This document shows positions 7,036 to 14,258 of a DNA stretch of 17,423 nucleotides, piece after piece. The notes under the pieces were generated by a model that was given only the letters and a program-made list of their open reading frames with translations, ran no database searches and was not told the origin of the DNA. The translations under genes and the position numbers were made by a program. Within the stretch, counting starts at the first letter, position 1. Every line of letters begins with the position of its first letter. This stretch comes from Pseudomonadota bacterium (GTDB taxonomy: Bacteria; Pseudomonadota; Gammaproteobacteria; Xanthomonadales; Xanthomonadaceae), in the NCBI GenBank assembly GCA_023394655.1, contig JAEXAG010000003.1, positions 1 to 17,423 of the forward strand, given 5' to 3'.

Positions 7036-8478
7036 ATGAGGGTCGGGCTGCGCGTGCTGCTGGGCTACTTCGTCGTCGTGGCGCTGGCGGCGGTGCTGAT
7101 CGGGCAGGTGTTCGTGCAGGAGATCAAGCCGGGCGTGCGCCAGGCGATGGAGGACACCCTCATCGATACCGCCAACCTGCTGGCCGAGCTGGCGGCGGAG
7201 GACATGCAGGCTGGGCGGATCGCCGATGGCGCCTTCGCGCGCGCGGTGGAAGCCAATCGCCGCCGCGAGGTCGGCGCGGAGCTGTACGGTTTCAGCAAGC
7301 TGCGCACGGCGTATCGCGTCTCCATCACCGATGCCCGCGGGATCGTGGTGTACGACAGCGAAGGCCGCGACATCGGCCGCGACAACTCGCGCTGGAACGA
7401 CGTGGCGCGGACGCTGCAGGGCCGCTATGGCGCCCGCTCCAGCCCGGAGACGCCGGGCGACGAGGACAGCACGGTGATGCACGTGGCCGCACCGGTCCTC
7501 GTCGATGGCCGCATCATCGGCGTGCTCACCGTGGCCAAGCCCAACCGCATCGTCGCGCCCTTCATCGAGCGCAGCCAGAAGAAGGTGCGCGATGCCGGCC
7601 TCGGCCTGCTGGCGGTCGCCTTGCTGGTGGGGATCGGCGTGGCCTGGTGGATTTCCGGGCAGTTGTCGCGCTTGCGGCGCTACGCCGATGCCGTGACCCG
7701 TGGCGAACGCGCCGAAGTGCCGGATGCCCACGGCGAATTCGGTGTGCTCGGGCAGGCGCTCGCGACCATGCGCGAGAAGCTGGAAGGCAAGCAGTACGTC
7801 GAGGCCTACGTGCACGCCCTCACCCACGAGCTGAAAAGCCCGCTGGCGGCGATTCGCGGCAGCGCCGAGCTGCTGGACGAGCAGGGCGGACGGATGAGCG
7901 ACGCCGAGCGCGCCGAGTTCATCGCCACCATCCGCGAGCAGGGTGAACGGCTGGCGCAGATGGTGGACAAGCTGCTGGCACTGGCCGCGGTCGAGCATCG
8001 CCAGCGCATCGACGCGCCGCGCGAGCTCGATGTGCGCGCATTGCTGGGCGAAGCCGCATCCGACTTTGCCGCGCAGGCGCGCTCGGCCGGCGTGGCGCTT
8101 GTCGTCGAGGACGTGGCGGCCGGGGCGCAGGTCGCCGGCGATGGCTTCCTGCTGCGACAGGCCATCGGCAACCTGCTCGACAACGCCATCGGCTTCTCGC
8201 CTGCCGGCGGCGAAGTGCGCATGTCCGCCGGCATCGATGGGAATGCCCTCGAAATCCGTGTGCGCGACCGTGGCCCCGGGATCCCGGACTACGCCGAGGC
8301 CCGGGTGTTCGAGCGCTTCTACTCGCTGCCGCGGCGCTCGGGCGGCAGTCGCGGCAGCGGGCTGGGCCTGCCTTTCGTGGCGGAAGTCGCGGCGCTGCAT
8401 GGCGGCAGCGCGCGGCTGGAGAACGCACCCGGCGGCGGCACCATCGCCTGCCTGCGGCTGCCGCTGTCACGCGGCTGA
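7036..8478 (+). CDS. creC: Two-component sensor histidine kinase CreC
   Basis: Membrane histidine kinase partner of CreB; 480 residues (E. coli 474). Transmembrane segment 1 is at about 7-27 and segment 2 at about 187-206. They enclose a periplasmic sensor domain of about 155 residues with the VYDSEGRDIGRDNSRWNDV stretch typical of CreC. A HAMP-like linker follows, then the dimerisation and phosphotransfer domain with H-box ALTHELKSPLAAIRGSAELL (phospho-accepting His264). The ATPase domain has the N-box QAIGNLLDNAI (375-385), G1 DRGPGIP (411-417), the F-box FERFYSLPR and G2 GSGLGLPFV (440-448). The start is the ATG at 7036, with GAGG overlapping the creB stop 8 bases upstream. In Aeromonas, Pseudomonas and Stenotrophomonas, CreBC-type systems are linked to cell-wall or beta-lactam stress; the signal sensed here is not evident from sequence. 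Confidence 0.94.
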   Translation: MRVGLRVLLGYFVVVALAAVLIGQVFVQEIKPGVRQAMEDTLIDTANLLAELAAEDMQAGRIADGAFARAVEANRRREVGAELYGFSKLRTAYRVSITDARGIVVYDSEGRDIGRDNSRWNDVARTLQGRYGARSSPETPGDEDSTVMHVAAPVLVDGRIIGVLTVAKPNRIVAPFIERSQKKVRDAGLGLLAVALLVGIGVAWWISGQLSRLRRYADAVTRGERAEVPDAHGEFGVLGQALATMREKLEGKQYVEAYVHALTHELKSPLAAIRGSAELLDEQGGRMSDAERAEFIATIREQGERLAQMVDKLLALAAVEHRQRIDAPRELDVRALLGEAASDFAAQARSAGVALVVEDVAAGAQVAGDGFLLRQAIGNLLDNAIGFSPAGGEVRMSAGIDGNALEIRVRDRGPGIPDYAEARVFERFYSLPRRSGGSRGSGLGLPFVAEVAALHGGSARLENAPGGGTIACLRLPLSRG

Positions 8479-8492
8479 GCCGATCTTTCCGC

Positions 8493-8508
8493 TTCACCAT
8501 CGCTTCAC
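8493..8508 (+). promoter_or_regulatory. CreB-binding 'cre tag' upstream of creD
   Basis: TTCAC (8493-8497), six bases (CATCGC), then TTCAC (8504-8508): an exact match to the TTCAC-N6-TTCAC direct repeat known as the cre tag (blr tag in Aeromonas). It lies 15 bases after the creC stop and 66 bases before the creD ATG, the expected place for a CreB-activated creD promoter. TTCAC occurs singly elsewhere in the window, but I found no other properly spaced pair. Confidence 0.85.
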
Positions 8509-8574
8509 CGTCGCCGCATCGTCCGGCCACCGATGACGCGCACGCTCCCTGTCTCCAAACCAAGGGAGTTCCCG

Positions 8575-9906
8575 ATGAAGATGTTCTTCAAGATCGCGAT
8601 GATCGGCGCGATGACCCTCGTGATCCTGGTGGCGCTGGCGATGGTGGCCGGGGTGATCGAGGAACGCCAGCGTTACCGGCACGAGGCCGTGGCCGACATC
8701 GCGCGCAGCGTGGGTCAATCGCAGGTGCTGGCGGGGCCGGTGTTGCTGGTGCCCTACGAGGAGACCAGCACCCGCGAGGTGCAGGGTTCCGATGGCGTGA
8801 CGCGTACCAGCAGCGAACGCCGCAGCGGCCATTGGCGGTTCTTTCCGGCGACGCTGGAGGCACGCGGCCGGCTCGTGCCCGACGTGCGGTGGCGCGGCCT
8901 GCACGAAATCCGCGTGTTCGAGTGGCAGGGAGCGCTCGATGCCGGCTTCGACGTGACAATCCCGGCCGATGTCCCCGGCGTCACGCGTCGCATCGGCCGG
9001 CCGCTGCTGTCCTGGGGCATCAGCGACGTGCGCGGCATCCGCGGCACGCCGGAAGTGGTGGTGGATGGCCGGCGCCTGCGCGCCATGCAGGGCAGCCGCA
9101 GCGGAATCGCCGCCGGCGAGGGGGCGGATGCCGCATCGGCGGGGAGCGGCCTGCACGTGCCGATCGAAGCGCTCGCGCCGGGGCAGCGCCGGGTGATGGC
9201 GACGCGCCTGTCGCTCTCGCTCTCGGGCACCGAGCGTTTCGGCATCCTGCCGGTCGGAGACAGCAACGTGCTGGCGCTGGATTCGACGTGGCCGCATCCG
9301 AGCTTTGGCGGCCTGCTGCCGAAGCACCGGACCGACGGCAGCGGATTCAAGGCGGAATGGCGCATCGATGCCCTCGCCACCAATGCCCGGCTGTTGTGGA
9401 ACAGCGCCGGCTTGGCCGAAGACGACCGCGATGTCGCGCGCGTGGCGCTGGTGGATCCGGTCAATCCCTATCTGCAGGCCGAGCGCGCCACCAAGTACGG
9501 CGTGCTGTTCGTCGTGCTGACCTTCGGTGGCTTCTTCCTGTTCGAGCTGCTGCGGCAGGTGCGCGTCCACCCGATCCAGTACGGGCTGGTCGGGCTGGCG
9601 CTGTCGATCTTCTTCCTGCTGCTGGTGAGCCTGTCGGAGCGACTGGCCTTCGGCTGGAGCTATCTGGCAGCGGCGACGGCTTGCATCGCGCTGATCGGCG
9701 CCTATCTCGGCCCGGTGCTGGGCAACCGGCTCCGCGCCGCCGGTTTCGCGGCGATGCTGGCTGCACTCTACGCGGCGCTCTACGGCCTGCTGATCCTGGA
9801 AGACAACGCCCTCCTGGTCGGTTCCGGGCTGCTGTTCGCCATCCTGGCCGCGGTGATGCTCGCCACCCGCCGCGTGGATTGGTACGCACTTTCCGGCCGT
9901 GATTGA
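8575..9906 (+). CDS. creD: Cell envelope integrity / inner membrane protein CreD
   Basis: A 443-residue inner-membrane protein (E. coli CreD about 450). One N-terminal transmembrane helix is at about 5-28. A large periplasmic domain covers roughly 30-310, with LAGPVLLVPYEE near 53 and PVGDSNVLALDSTWPHPSF further on. A C-terminal bundle of five or six helices follows. Family landmarks are VDPVNPYLQAERATKYGVLFVVLTFGGFFLFE before and in the first of these helices, SLSERLAFGWSY, and the end LEDNALLVGSGLLFAILAAVMLATRRVDWY. The ATG at 8575 is preceded by AAGGGAG with a 6-base spacer, so it is preferred over an in-frame ATG at 8533. In E. coli and other gammaproteobacteria creD is the main CreB-induced gene and affects envelope integrity and colicin or beta-lactam phenotypes; its molecular activity is unknown. 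The cre tag upstream suggests transcription separate from creBC. Confidence 0.95.
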   Translation: MKMFFKIAMIGAMTLVILVALAMVAGVIEERQRYRHEAVADIARSVGQSQVLAGPVLLVPYEETSTREVQGSDGVTRTSSERRSGHWRFFPATLEARGRLVPDVRWRGLHEIRVFEWQGALDAGFDVTIPADVPGVTRRIGRPLLSWGISDVRGIRGTPEVVVDGRRLRAMQGSRSGIAAGEGADAASAGSGLHVPIEALAPGQRRVMATRLSLSLSGTERFGILPVGDSNVLALDSTWPHPSFGGLLPKHRTDGSGFKAEWRIDALATNARLLWNSAGLAEDDRDVARVALVDPVNPYLQAERATKYGVLFVVLTFGGFFLFELLRQVRVHPIQYGLVGLALSIFFLLLVSLSERLAFGWSYLAAATACIALIGAYLGPVLGNRLRAAGFAAMLAALYAALYGLLILEDNALLVGSGLLFAILAAVMLATRRVDWYALSGRD

Positions 9907-9948
9907 TCGATGGCGGGCCGGTGCAGGCGGCCGGCCCGCTGCCATCGA
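9907..9948 (+). terminator. Hairpin directly after creD, possible terminator
   Basis: TCGATGGC+GGGCCGG (9907-9921) pairs with CCGGCCC and GCCATCGA (9931-9937 and 9941-9948). This gives a 15-bp stem with one 3-base bulge and a 9-base loop, starting right after the creD stop. The stem is strong, but it is followed by ATGACTCTTG rather than a T run. It may slow or end transcription, or protect the 3' end, rather than act as a standard intrinsic terminator. Confidence 0.45.
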
Positions 9949-9980
9949 CCATGACTCTTGGCCCTGTGGCGGGCCGGTGC
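9911..9980 (+). repeat. Short direct repeat TGGCGGGCCGGTGC flanking the creD 3' region
   Basis: The 14-mer TGGCGGGCCGGTGC occurs at 9911-9924 and again at 9967-9980, 56 bp apart, in the gap between creD and the M28 peptidase gene. The first 11 bases recur at 11626-11636 just after the peptidase stop codon. The first copy forms part of the creD hairpin. The repeats are exact, but their short GC-rich make-up allows chance. Confidence 0.4.
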
Positions 9981-10024
9981 GGCATGGCTAGACTCGAGCG
10001 GATGACCCTGTCGAGGTGGAGCGG

Positions 10025-11620
10025 ATGAAACGGATCGGATGGACGCTGGCGCTGGCCGCCGGCATCGCGGCCAGCGGCGTGCTGCAGGCGCAACAGGTGG
10101 ACCTGGACATGACCGGGCGGATCCGCCAGGAAGCGATGCAGCGCTCGCAGGTCATGGCCACGCTCGATCACCTGACCGACCGCATCGGCCCGCGCCTGAC
10201 CAATTCGCCGTCCTACGCACGTGCCAGCGAGTGGACCCGCGGCAAGCTCTCCGAATGGGGGATGTCGAACGTGCACGAGGAACACGTCGATGACCTCGGC
10301 CGCGGCTGGGAGTTCAAGAATGCCTCGGTGCTGATGCTCGGCCCGCGCCCGATGCCGCTGCACGCGCTGCCGAAGGCGTGGACGCCCGGCACCGCCGGCC
10401 CGGTCGAGGGCGAGGCGGTGTTCGCCAAGCTCGATTCCAAGGCCGATCTCGACAAGTGGCGCGGCAAGCTGCGCGGCAAGGTGGTGTTCACCGATGCACT
10501 GCGGCCCTACAAGCCGGGCGTGCAGGCGGACTTCCATCGCCATGACGACAAGAGCCTGGAAGACCTGATCGCCTTCCCGGTGCCGCGCCAGCGCAGCGAT
10601 GCCGATCGCGCCCGCGATGCCGCCGCGTTCAAGGAGCGGATGGAGTTCGCGCCGCTGCTCAACCAGTTCCTGGTGGACGAGGGCGTGCTGGCGACCGTCG
10701 GCATCTCCAGCTGGGACAACGGCATCGTGCGGGTGATGGGCGGCGGATCGCGCAAGGGCACCGAGGCCGATGGCGTGGCGTCCTTCATCATGATCGCCGA
10801 GCACTACAACACGGTGATGCGCGCCCTCGACGCCAAGGCACCTGTGCGCCTGCGCCTGGATTCCGATGCGCGCTTCACCACCACCAGCAGCGGCCCCGGC
10901 TACAACGTGATCGCCGAAATCCCCGGCACGGGCCCGAAGCGCAACGAGATCGTGATGATCGGCGCGCACCTGGACAGCTGGCATGCCGGCTCCGGCGCCA
11001 ACGACAACGGCGCGGGCGTGGCGGTGATGATGGAGGCGATGCGCATCCTCAAGGCGGTGGGCGCGCGCCCCAACCGGACCATCCGCATCGGCCTGTGGAC
11101 CGGCGAGGAGCAGGGCCTGCTGGGCTCGCGTGCGCACGTGGAGCGGCATTTCGCGCGCTATCCGGAGCCGGCCGACCCGGTCGAGCGCGCGTTGCCGGTC
11201 TCGATGCGCACCGACAAGGGCACGCTGCAGAAGCTGCCGGGATACGAGCGCTTCTCGGTCTATTTCAACCTGGACAACGGCAGCGGCAAGATCCGCGGCG
11301 TGTACGGACAGGAAAACCTCGCCGCCGCCCCGATCTTCGAAAGCTGGCTGAAGCCCTTCAACGATCTCGGCGCGACCATCGTGACCCAGCGCAACACCGG
11401 CAGCACCGATCACATCGCCTTCGACGCGGTGGGGCTGCCCGGCTTCCAGTTCGTGCAGGATCGCCTGGACTACTTCAGCAACGTCCACCACACGCATCTG
11501 GACGTGCAGGACCATGCATCCGAGGACGATCTCAAGCAGGCTTCGGCGATCGTCGCCGCGTTCGCTTACAACGCGGCGATGATGAACGAGCGCTTCCCGC
11601 GCAAGCGTTTCGTCGATTGA
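10025..11620 (+). CDS. Secreted M28-family zinc metallopeptidase
   Basis: A predicted exported aminopeptidase or carboxypeptidase with two bound metal ions. The product has 531 residues from the ATG at 10025. The signal peptide is MKRIGWTLALAAGIAASGVLQAQ. An insertion of PA-domain type lies at about 110-265. The M28 catalytic domain is at about 290-520 with metal ligands in order: His315 (IGAHLDSWHAG), Asp327 (GANDNGAG), Glu361/Glu362 (GLWTGEEQGLLGS; first catalytic base, second ligand), Asp417 (YFNLDNGSG) and His491 (HTHLDVQDH). All five positions are intact, so it should be active. An AGGTGG 5 bases upstream supports this start over a GTG at 10016. A TAGACT at 9989-9994 is a possible -10. 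The gene converges on the PAP2 gene with an 18-bp gap and no clear terminator between. The substrate cannot be deduced. Confidence 0.93.
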   Translation: MKRIGWTLALAAGIAASGVLQAQQVDLDMTGRIRQEAMQRSQVMATLDHLTDRIGPRLTNSPSYARASEWTRGKLSEWGMSNVHEEHVDDLGRGWEFKNASVLMLGPRPMPLHALPKAWTPGTAGPVEGEAVFAKLDSKADLDKWRGKLRGKVVFTDALRPYKPGVQADFHRHDDKSLEDLIAFPVPRQRSDADRARDAAAFKERMEFAPLLNQFLVDEGVLATVGISSWDNGIVRVMGGGSRKGTEADGVASFIMIAEHYNTVMRALDAKAPVRLRLDSDARFTTTSSGPGYNVIAEIPGTGPKRNEIVMIGAHLDSWHAGSGANDNGAGVAVMMEAMRILKAVGARPNRTIRIGLWTGEEQGLLGSRAHVERHFARYPEPADPVERALPVSMRTDKGTLQKLPGYERFSVYFNLDNGSGKIRGVYGQENLAAAPIFESWLKPFNDLGATIVTQRNTGSTDHIAFDAVGLPGFQFVQDRLDYFSNVHHTHLDVQDHASEDDLKQASAIVAAFAYNAAMMNERFPRKRFVD

Positions 11621-11638
11621 CCGCGTGGCGGGCCGGGC

Positions 11639-12232
11639 TCAGGCGAACAGGCTGACGCCCGGCACCAGCCACAGCGACAGGCTGGCCAGCGTCACGCCGA
11701 TGGCGGTGGCGGCCAGCACGTCGCTCGGGTAGTGCAGGCCGAGCACCACGCGCGAGAGCGCGACGCTGGCGGTGAACGGGATCAGCAGCCAGGCAAGCCC
11801 CGGGTAATAGGCCAGCGCGACCACGGTGAACGCCACCGCGTGCAGGGTGTGGCCGGAAGGGAAGGAGAACTCGTCCAGCGGTGCCACCCAGGCGCGGATG
11901 TGGCGATCGGCGGCGAACGGACGCGGCCGCTTGGTCCAGTGCTTCAGCGCCTTGTACAGCAGCAGGGACACCACGCCGACCGCGGCAAGGTGCGCCGCTG
12001 CCTGAAGTCCGCGCAGGCCGTCGATGACCACCATCGCGGCCATCAGCACGTACCAGAACACCCCATCGCCCAGCCGGCTCACGGCGGCGAAATAGGCGCG
12101 CGAGCCGCCCGCCGCGCCCAGGGAGTTGGCCCGCCGGCACCAGCGGCTCTCGTGGCGGGTGAAGCGGCGGCGGCGTCCGCGGATGGCGGTGCCGCTGGCG
12201 CGAAGGGATTCGGTGTCAGGCAGCGCGTGCAT
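11639..12232 (-). CDS. PAP2-superfamily membrane phosphatase
   Basis: A 197-residue membrane protein with the complete type-2 phosphatidic acid phosphatase signature. C1 is K97-X6-R104-P105 (KHWTKRPRP), C2 is PSGH at 125-128, and C3 is S160-R161-X5-H167-X3-D171 (SRVVLGLHYPSD). His128 and His167 are the expected catalytic pair. Hydrophobic helices are at about 58-76, 81-96, 130-158 and 170-193. The first 38 residues are arginine-rich and probably cytoplasmic. PAP2 enzymes remove phosphate from lipids such as phosphatidate, phosphatidylglycerol phosphate or undecaprenyl pyrophosphate; the sequence does not say which. The start codon lies 17 bp inside the 3' end of the GT4 glycosyltransferase gene, so the two are very probably co-transcribed and translationally linked. 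Confidence 0.93.
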   Translation of the reverse strand: MHALPDTESLRASGTAIRGRRRRFTRHESRWCRRANSLGAAGGSRAYFAAVSRLGDGVFWYVLMAAMVVIDGLRGLQAAAHLAAVGVVSLLLYKALKHWTKRPRPFAADRHIRAWVAPLDEFSFPSGHTLHAVAFTVVALAYYPGLAWLLIPFTASVALSRVVLGLHYPSDVLAATAIGVTLASLSLWLVPGVSLFA

Positions 12233-13361
12233 ACTGGTTCACCTCGATTCCGGCGATGCGTTGCAGGATTTCGTCGAAGTCGGCGGCGACCTGTTCGGGC
12301 CGCAGCCGGGCGATGGCTTCCCGTGCATTCGCGCCCATCTCGCGGCGCGCGGCGTCGTCCCGGGCGATCCGGCAGGCCGCCTCGACGAAGGCCTGATCGT
12401 CGCGGTCGCGGATGGACGCGCCGTGCACGCCGTCTTTCAGGTGTTCCTTGGCCGCGCCGTAATGGAAGGCGACCGTGGCGATGCCGCTGGCCATCGCCTC
12501 GATGGTGACGTTGCCGAAAGTTTCGGAGTGGCTCGGGAACAGGAACAGGTCCGCGCTGGCGAAGTGACGGGCGCAGTCCTCGCCGCGCTGGATGCCGCGG
12601 ACGATGAAATCCGGATTGTCGCGGGCGATGCCGGCCAACTCCGGGCCTTCGCCCACCCAGACGTACTTTGCGTCGGGACGATGCTTCTGCAGCTCGCGGA
12701 AGGCACGGATGCCGAGCTGCAGGTTCTTCTCGGCGGCGATGCGGCCGACATAGATCACCGCCAGATCGTCGGGCCCGATGCCCCATTCCGCGCGCAGGGC
12801 TTCGTCGCGCCTGGCGGGATGGAACAACGAGGTGTCCACCGCGCGCGGCATGTGGGTCACCTGGTCGAAGCCGATGCCCTGCAGGAACTCCATCAGCTCG
12901 CAGGTGGGCACGATCGTGGCGGCCGAGGTGTTGTGGAAGCGGCGCATCCAGCGCACCGCCAGCGGCTGCAGGAAGCCGACGCCGTAATCGCGCATGTATT
13001 CGTCGAAGCGGGTGTGGAAACCGGAGGCGCTCGGAATCCCCATCTGCGCCGCGGTCCGCATCGCCGACCAACCCAGCGGACCCTCGGTGGCGACGTAGAT
13101 CGCATCCGGGCGCTTTTCGCGCCAAAGATTGCGGAGCATGCGGTTGGCCGGGAAGCCGAAGCGCATGCCCGGATAGCGCGGGATCTGCGCGCTGCCGACC
13201 AGGAGCTCGTGCGGCTCGGCCACCTGTCCGGGGGATTGACGCGGGCGCACCACGTCCACCTCGTGGCCGCGGGCACGTAGGCCGCGCTCCAGACTCTGGA
13301 CGGTGAGGGCGACGCCGTTGACTTCCGGCGGATAGGTTTCTGTGACGATGCAGTAGCGCAT
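12216..13361 (-). CDS. GT4-family glycosyltransferase (GT-B fold)
   Basis: A 381-residue retaining glycosyltransferase. The N-terminal acceptor domain begins TETYPPEVNGVALTV (7-21), with the loop glycine Gly16 typical of GT4, and contains GFHTRFDEYM (114-123). The C-terminal donor domain has YVGRIAAEKN (204-213; Arg207 and Lys212 normally bind the nucleotide-sugar phosphates), the block VWVGEGPE (234-241) and the EX7E motif SETFGNVTIEAMASG (Glu280 and Glu288). No signal peptide or clear membrane helix is present, so it is likely cytoplasmic or peripheral at the membrane. The pattern resembles GDP-mannose- or UDP-sugar-using enzymes that act on lipid acceptors (PimB/MgtA/SqdX-like), but donor and acceptor are unknown. 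A CCGGAG lies about 6 bases before the ATG. It is the first gene of the pair with PAP2, which fits a role in lipid or glycolipid metabolism (inference). Confidence 0.92.
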   Translation of the reverse strand: MRYCIVTETYPPEVNGVALTVQSLERGLRARGHEVDVVRPRQSPGQVAEPHELLVGSAQIPRYPGMRFGFPANRMLRNLWREKRPDAIYVATEGPLGWSAMRTAAQMGIPSASGFHTRFDEYMRDYGVGFLQPLAVRWMRRFHNTSAATIVPTCELMEFLQGIGFDQVTHMPRAVDTSLFHPARRDEALRAEWGIGPDDLAVIYVGRIAAEKNLQLGIRAFRELQKHRPDAKYVWVGEGPELAGIARDNPDFIVRGIQRGEDCARHFASADLFLFPSHSETFGNVTIEAMASGIATVAFHYGAAKEHLKDGVHGASIRDRDDQAFVEAACRIARDDAARREMGANAREAIARLRPEQVAADFDEILQRIAGIEVNQYARAA

Positions 13362-13533
13362 CGAAGGCTCCGGTGGGTTGTCCCCTGCAGGATGGGAGCG
13401 GGCGGTTGCATCGATGTTGCGCCCCGGTGACCGGACGATGACGTGCCGCAGGGTCGCCGATGGCGGGTTTCGGGCGGATTCAGCGATCGTGAATGGGGTG
13501 TGCAGCTATCATTGGCTTCCCTCTGGAGCCCCC
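13362..13533. promoter_or_regulatory. Divergent intergenic region between the GT4 and rhomboid genes
   Basis: A 172-bp gap that must hold both promoters. On the plus strand TATCAT (13507-13512) is a plausible -10 box 21 bases before the rhomboid ATG; the -35 position (about 13484-13489) is not a good match. TGGAG at about 13525-13529 gives the rhomboid a ribosome-binding site. The rhomboid frame is open upstream through this gap but shows no protein homology there. I see no small gene or RNA. Confidence 0.35.
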
Positions 13534-14187
13534 ATGTTCGCGCGCCTGCCTCCTGCCACCAAGGCTTTGCTGATCGCCACCATTGCCGTTTTCGGCCTGC
13601 AGTTGCTGCTCGGCGAGGTGCGTATGTCGCCGTTGATGCTGTGGCCCCTCGGCGAGCAGCCGGCGCCCTGGCGTTTCCAGCCGTGGCAGCTGCTGAGCTA
13701 CGGTTTCCTGCATGGCGGCATCTTCCACCTGTTCTTCAACATGCTGGTGCTGTTCATGTTCGGCGCGCCGCTGGAGCAGGTCTGGGGCGCGCGCCGTTTC
13801 ACCTGGTTCTACCTGCTGTGCATCGTCGGCGCGGGCCTGTGCCAGATCGCAATGGGTGCCTGGATGGTGTCTCAGGGGGAACGCGCGTATCCGACGCTCG
13901 GTGCATCGGGCGGCGTGCTCGGGCTGGTACTGGCCTACGGGATGATCTTCCCGCGGCAGAAAGTGATGATCTTCCCGATTCCCTTCTTCATCCCGGCCAA
14001 GGTGGCGGTTGCACTGGTCGGTGCCTTCGCGCTGTTCGCCGGGGTGACCGGCAGCATGCCGGGCGTGGCGCACTTCGCCCATCTCGGCGGCATGCTGACC
14101 GGCTGGCTGCTGATCCGCCACTGGCGGGGCCAGCCGCCTTTCGGTAGCGGTGGCGGTGGCCGCAAGCGACATCTGCGCAGCGTCTGA
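13534..14187 (+). CDS. Rhomboid-family intramembrane serine protease
   Basis: A 217-residue rhomboid that cleaves membrane-spanning substrates inside the inner membrane. The six-helix core is recognisable: helix 1 at about 8-27; the L1 loop and helix 2 with HGGIFHLFFNMLVLFMFGAPLE (60-81), where His65 and Asn69 are the expected oxyanion-side residues; EQVWGARRF (81-89) in the conserved W-G-x-R-r-F region. The nucleophile is Ser125 in GASGGVLG (123-130), and the catalytic His183 is in HFAHLGGMLTGW (180-191). The tail after about 199 is glycine-rich then basic. The start at 13534 has TGGAG upstream and places helix 1 right after the N-terminus. It is followed by a strong terminator, so it is probably a single-gene unit. 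The substrate is unknown. Confidence 0.94.
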   Translation: MFARLPPATKALLIATIAVFGLQLLLGEVRMSPLMLWPLGEQPAPWRFQPWQLLSYGFLHGGIFHLFFNMLVLFMFGAPLEQVWGARRFTWFYLLCIVGAGLCQIAMGAWMVSQGERAYPTLGASGGVLGLVLAYGMIFPRQKVMIFPIPFFIPAKVAVALVGAFALFAGVTGSMPGVAHFAHLGGMLTGWLLIRHWRGQPPFGSGGGGRKRHLRSV

Positions 14188-14215
14188 CCGCGGTTTTCCG
14201 ACACATGAAATGAAC

Positions 14216-14244
14216 AGGCCCGGCATTCGCCGGGCCTTTCCTTT
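14216..14244 (+). terminator. Intrinsic terminator after the rhomboid gene
   Basis: A perfect 9-bp stem AGGCCCGGC (14216-14224) / GCCGGGCCT (14229-14237) with loop ATTC is followed by TTCCTTT. It lies 28 bases after the rhomboid stop, between two convergent genes. On the minus strand the hairpin is followed by a poorer T-rich stretch (GTTCATTTC), so it may also help stop readthrough from the M13 gene. Confidence 0.85.
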
Positions 14245-14258
14245 GCGTCGAAGCGGGG

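Noticed and set aside
6796..11515. Long minus-strand open frames (about 480-680 codons) opposite creB, creC, creD and the M28 gene
   Set aside because: They mirror strongly supported coding regions and their translations are His/Arg/Gln-rich with no recognisable domain, typical of antisense frames in high-GC genomes.
13378..13533. Upstream extension of the rhomboid reading frame
   Set aside because: No homology or membrane segment in the extra part, while the ATG at 13534 has a Shine-Dalgarno and directly precedes helix 1.
1099..13802. Further TTCAC pentamers (for example near 1099, 1596, 10874 and 13798) as additional cre tags
   Set aside because: They occur singly, mostly inside coding sequence, without a second TTCAC at the required six-base spacing.
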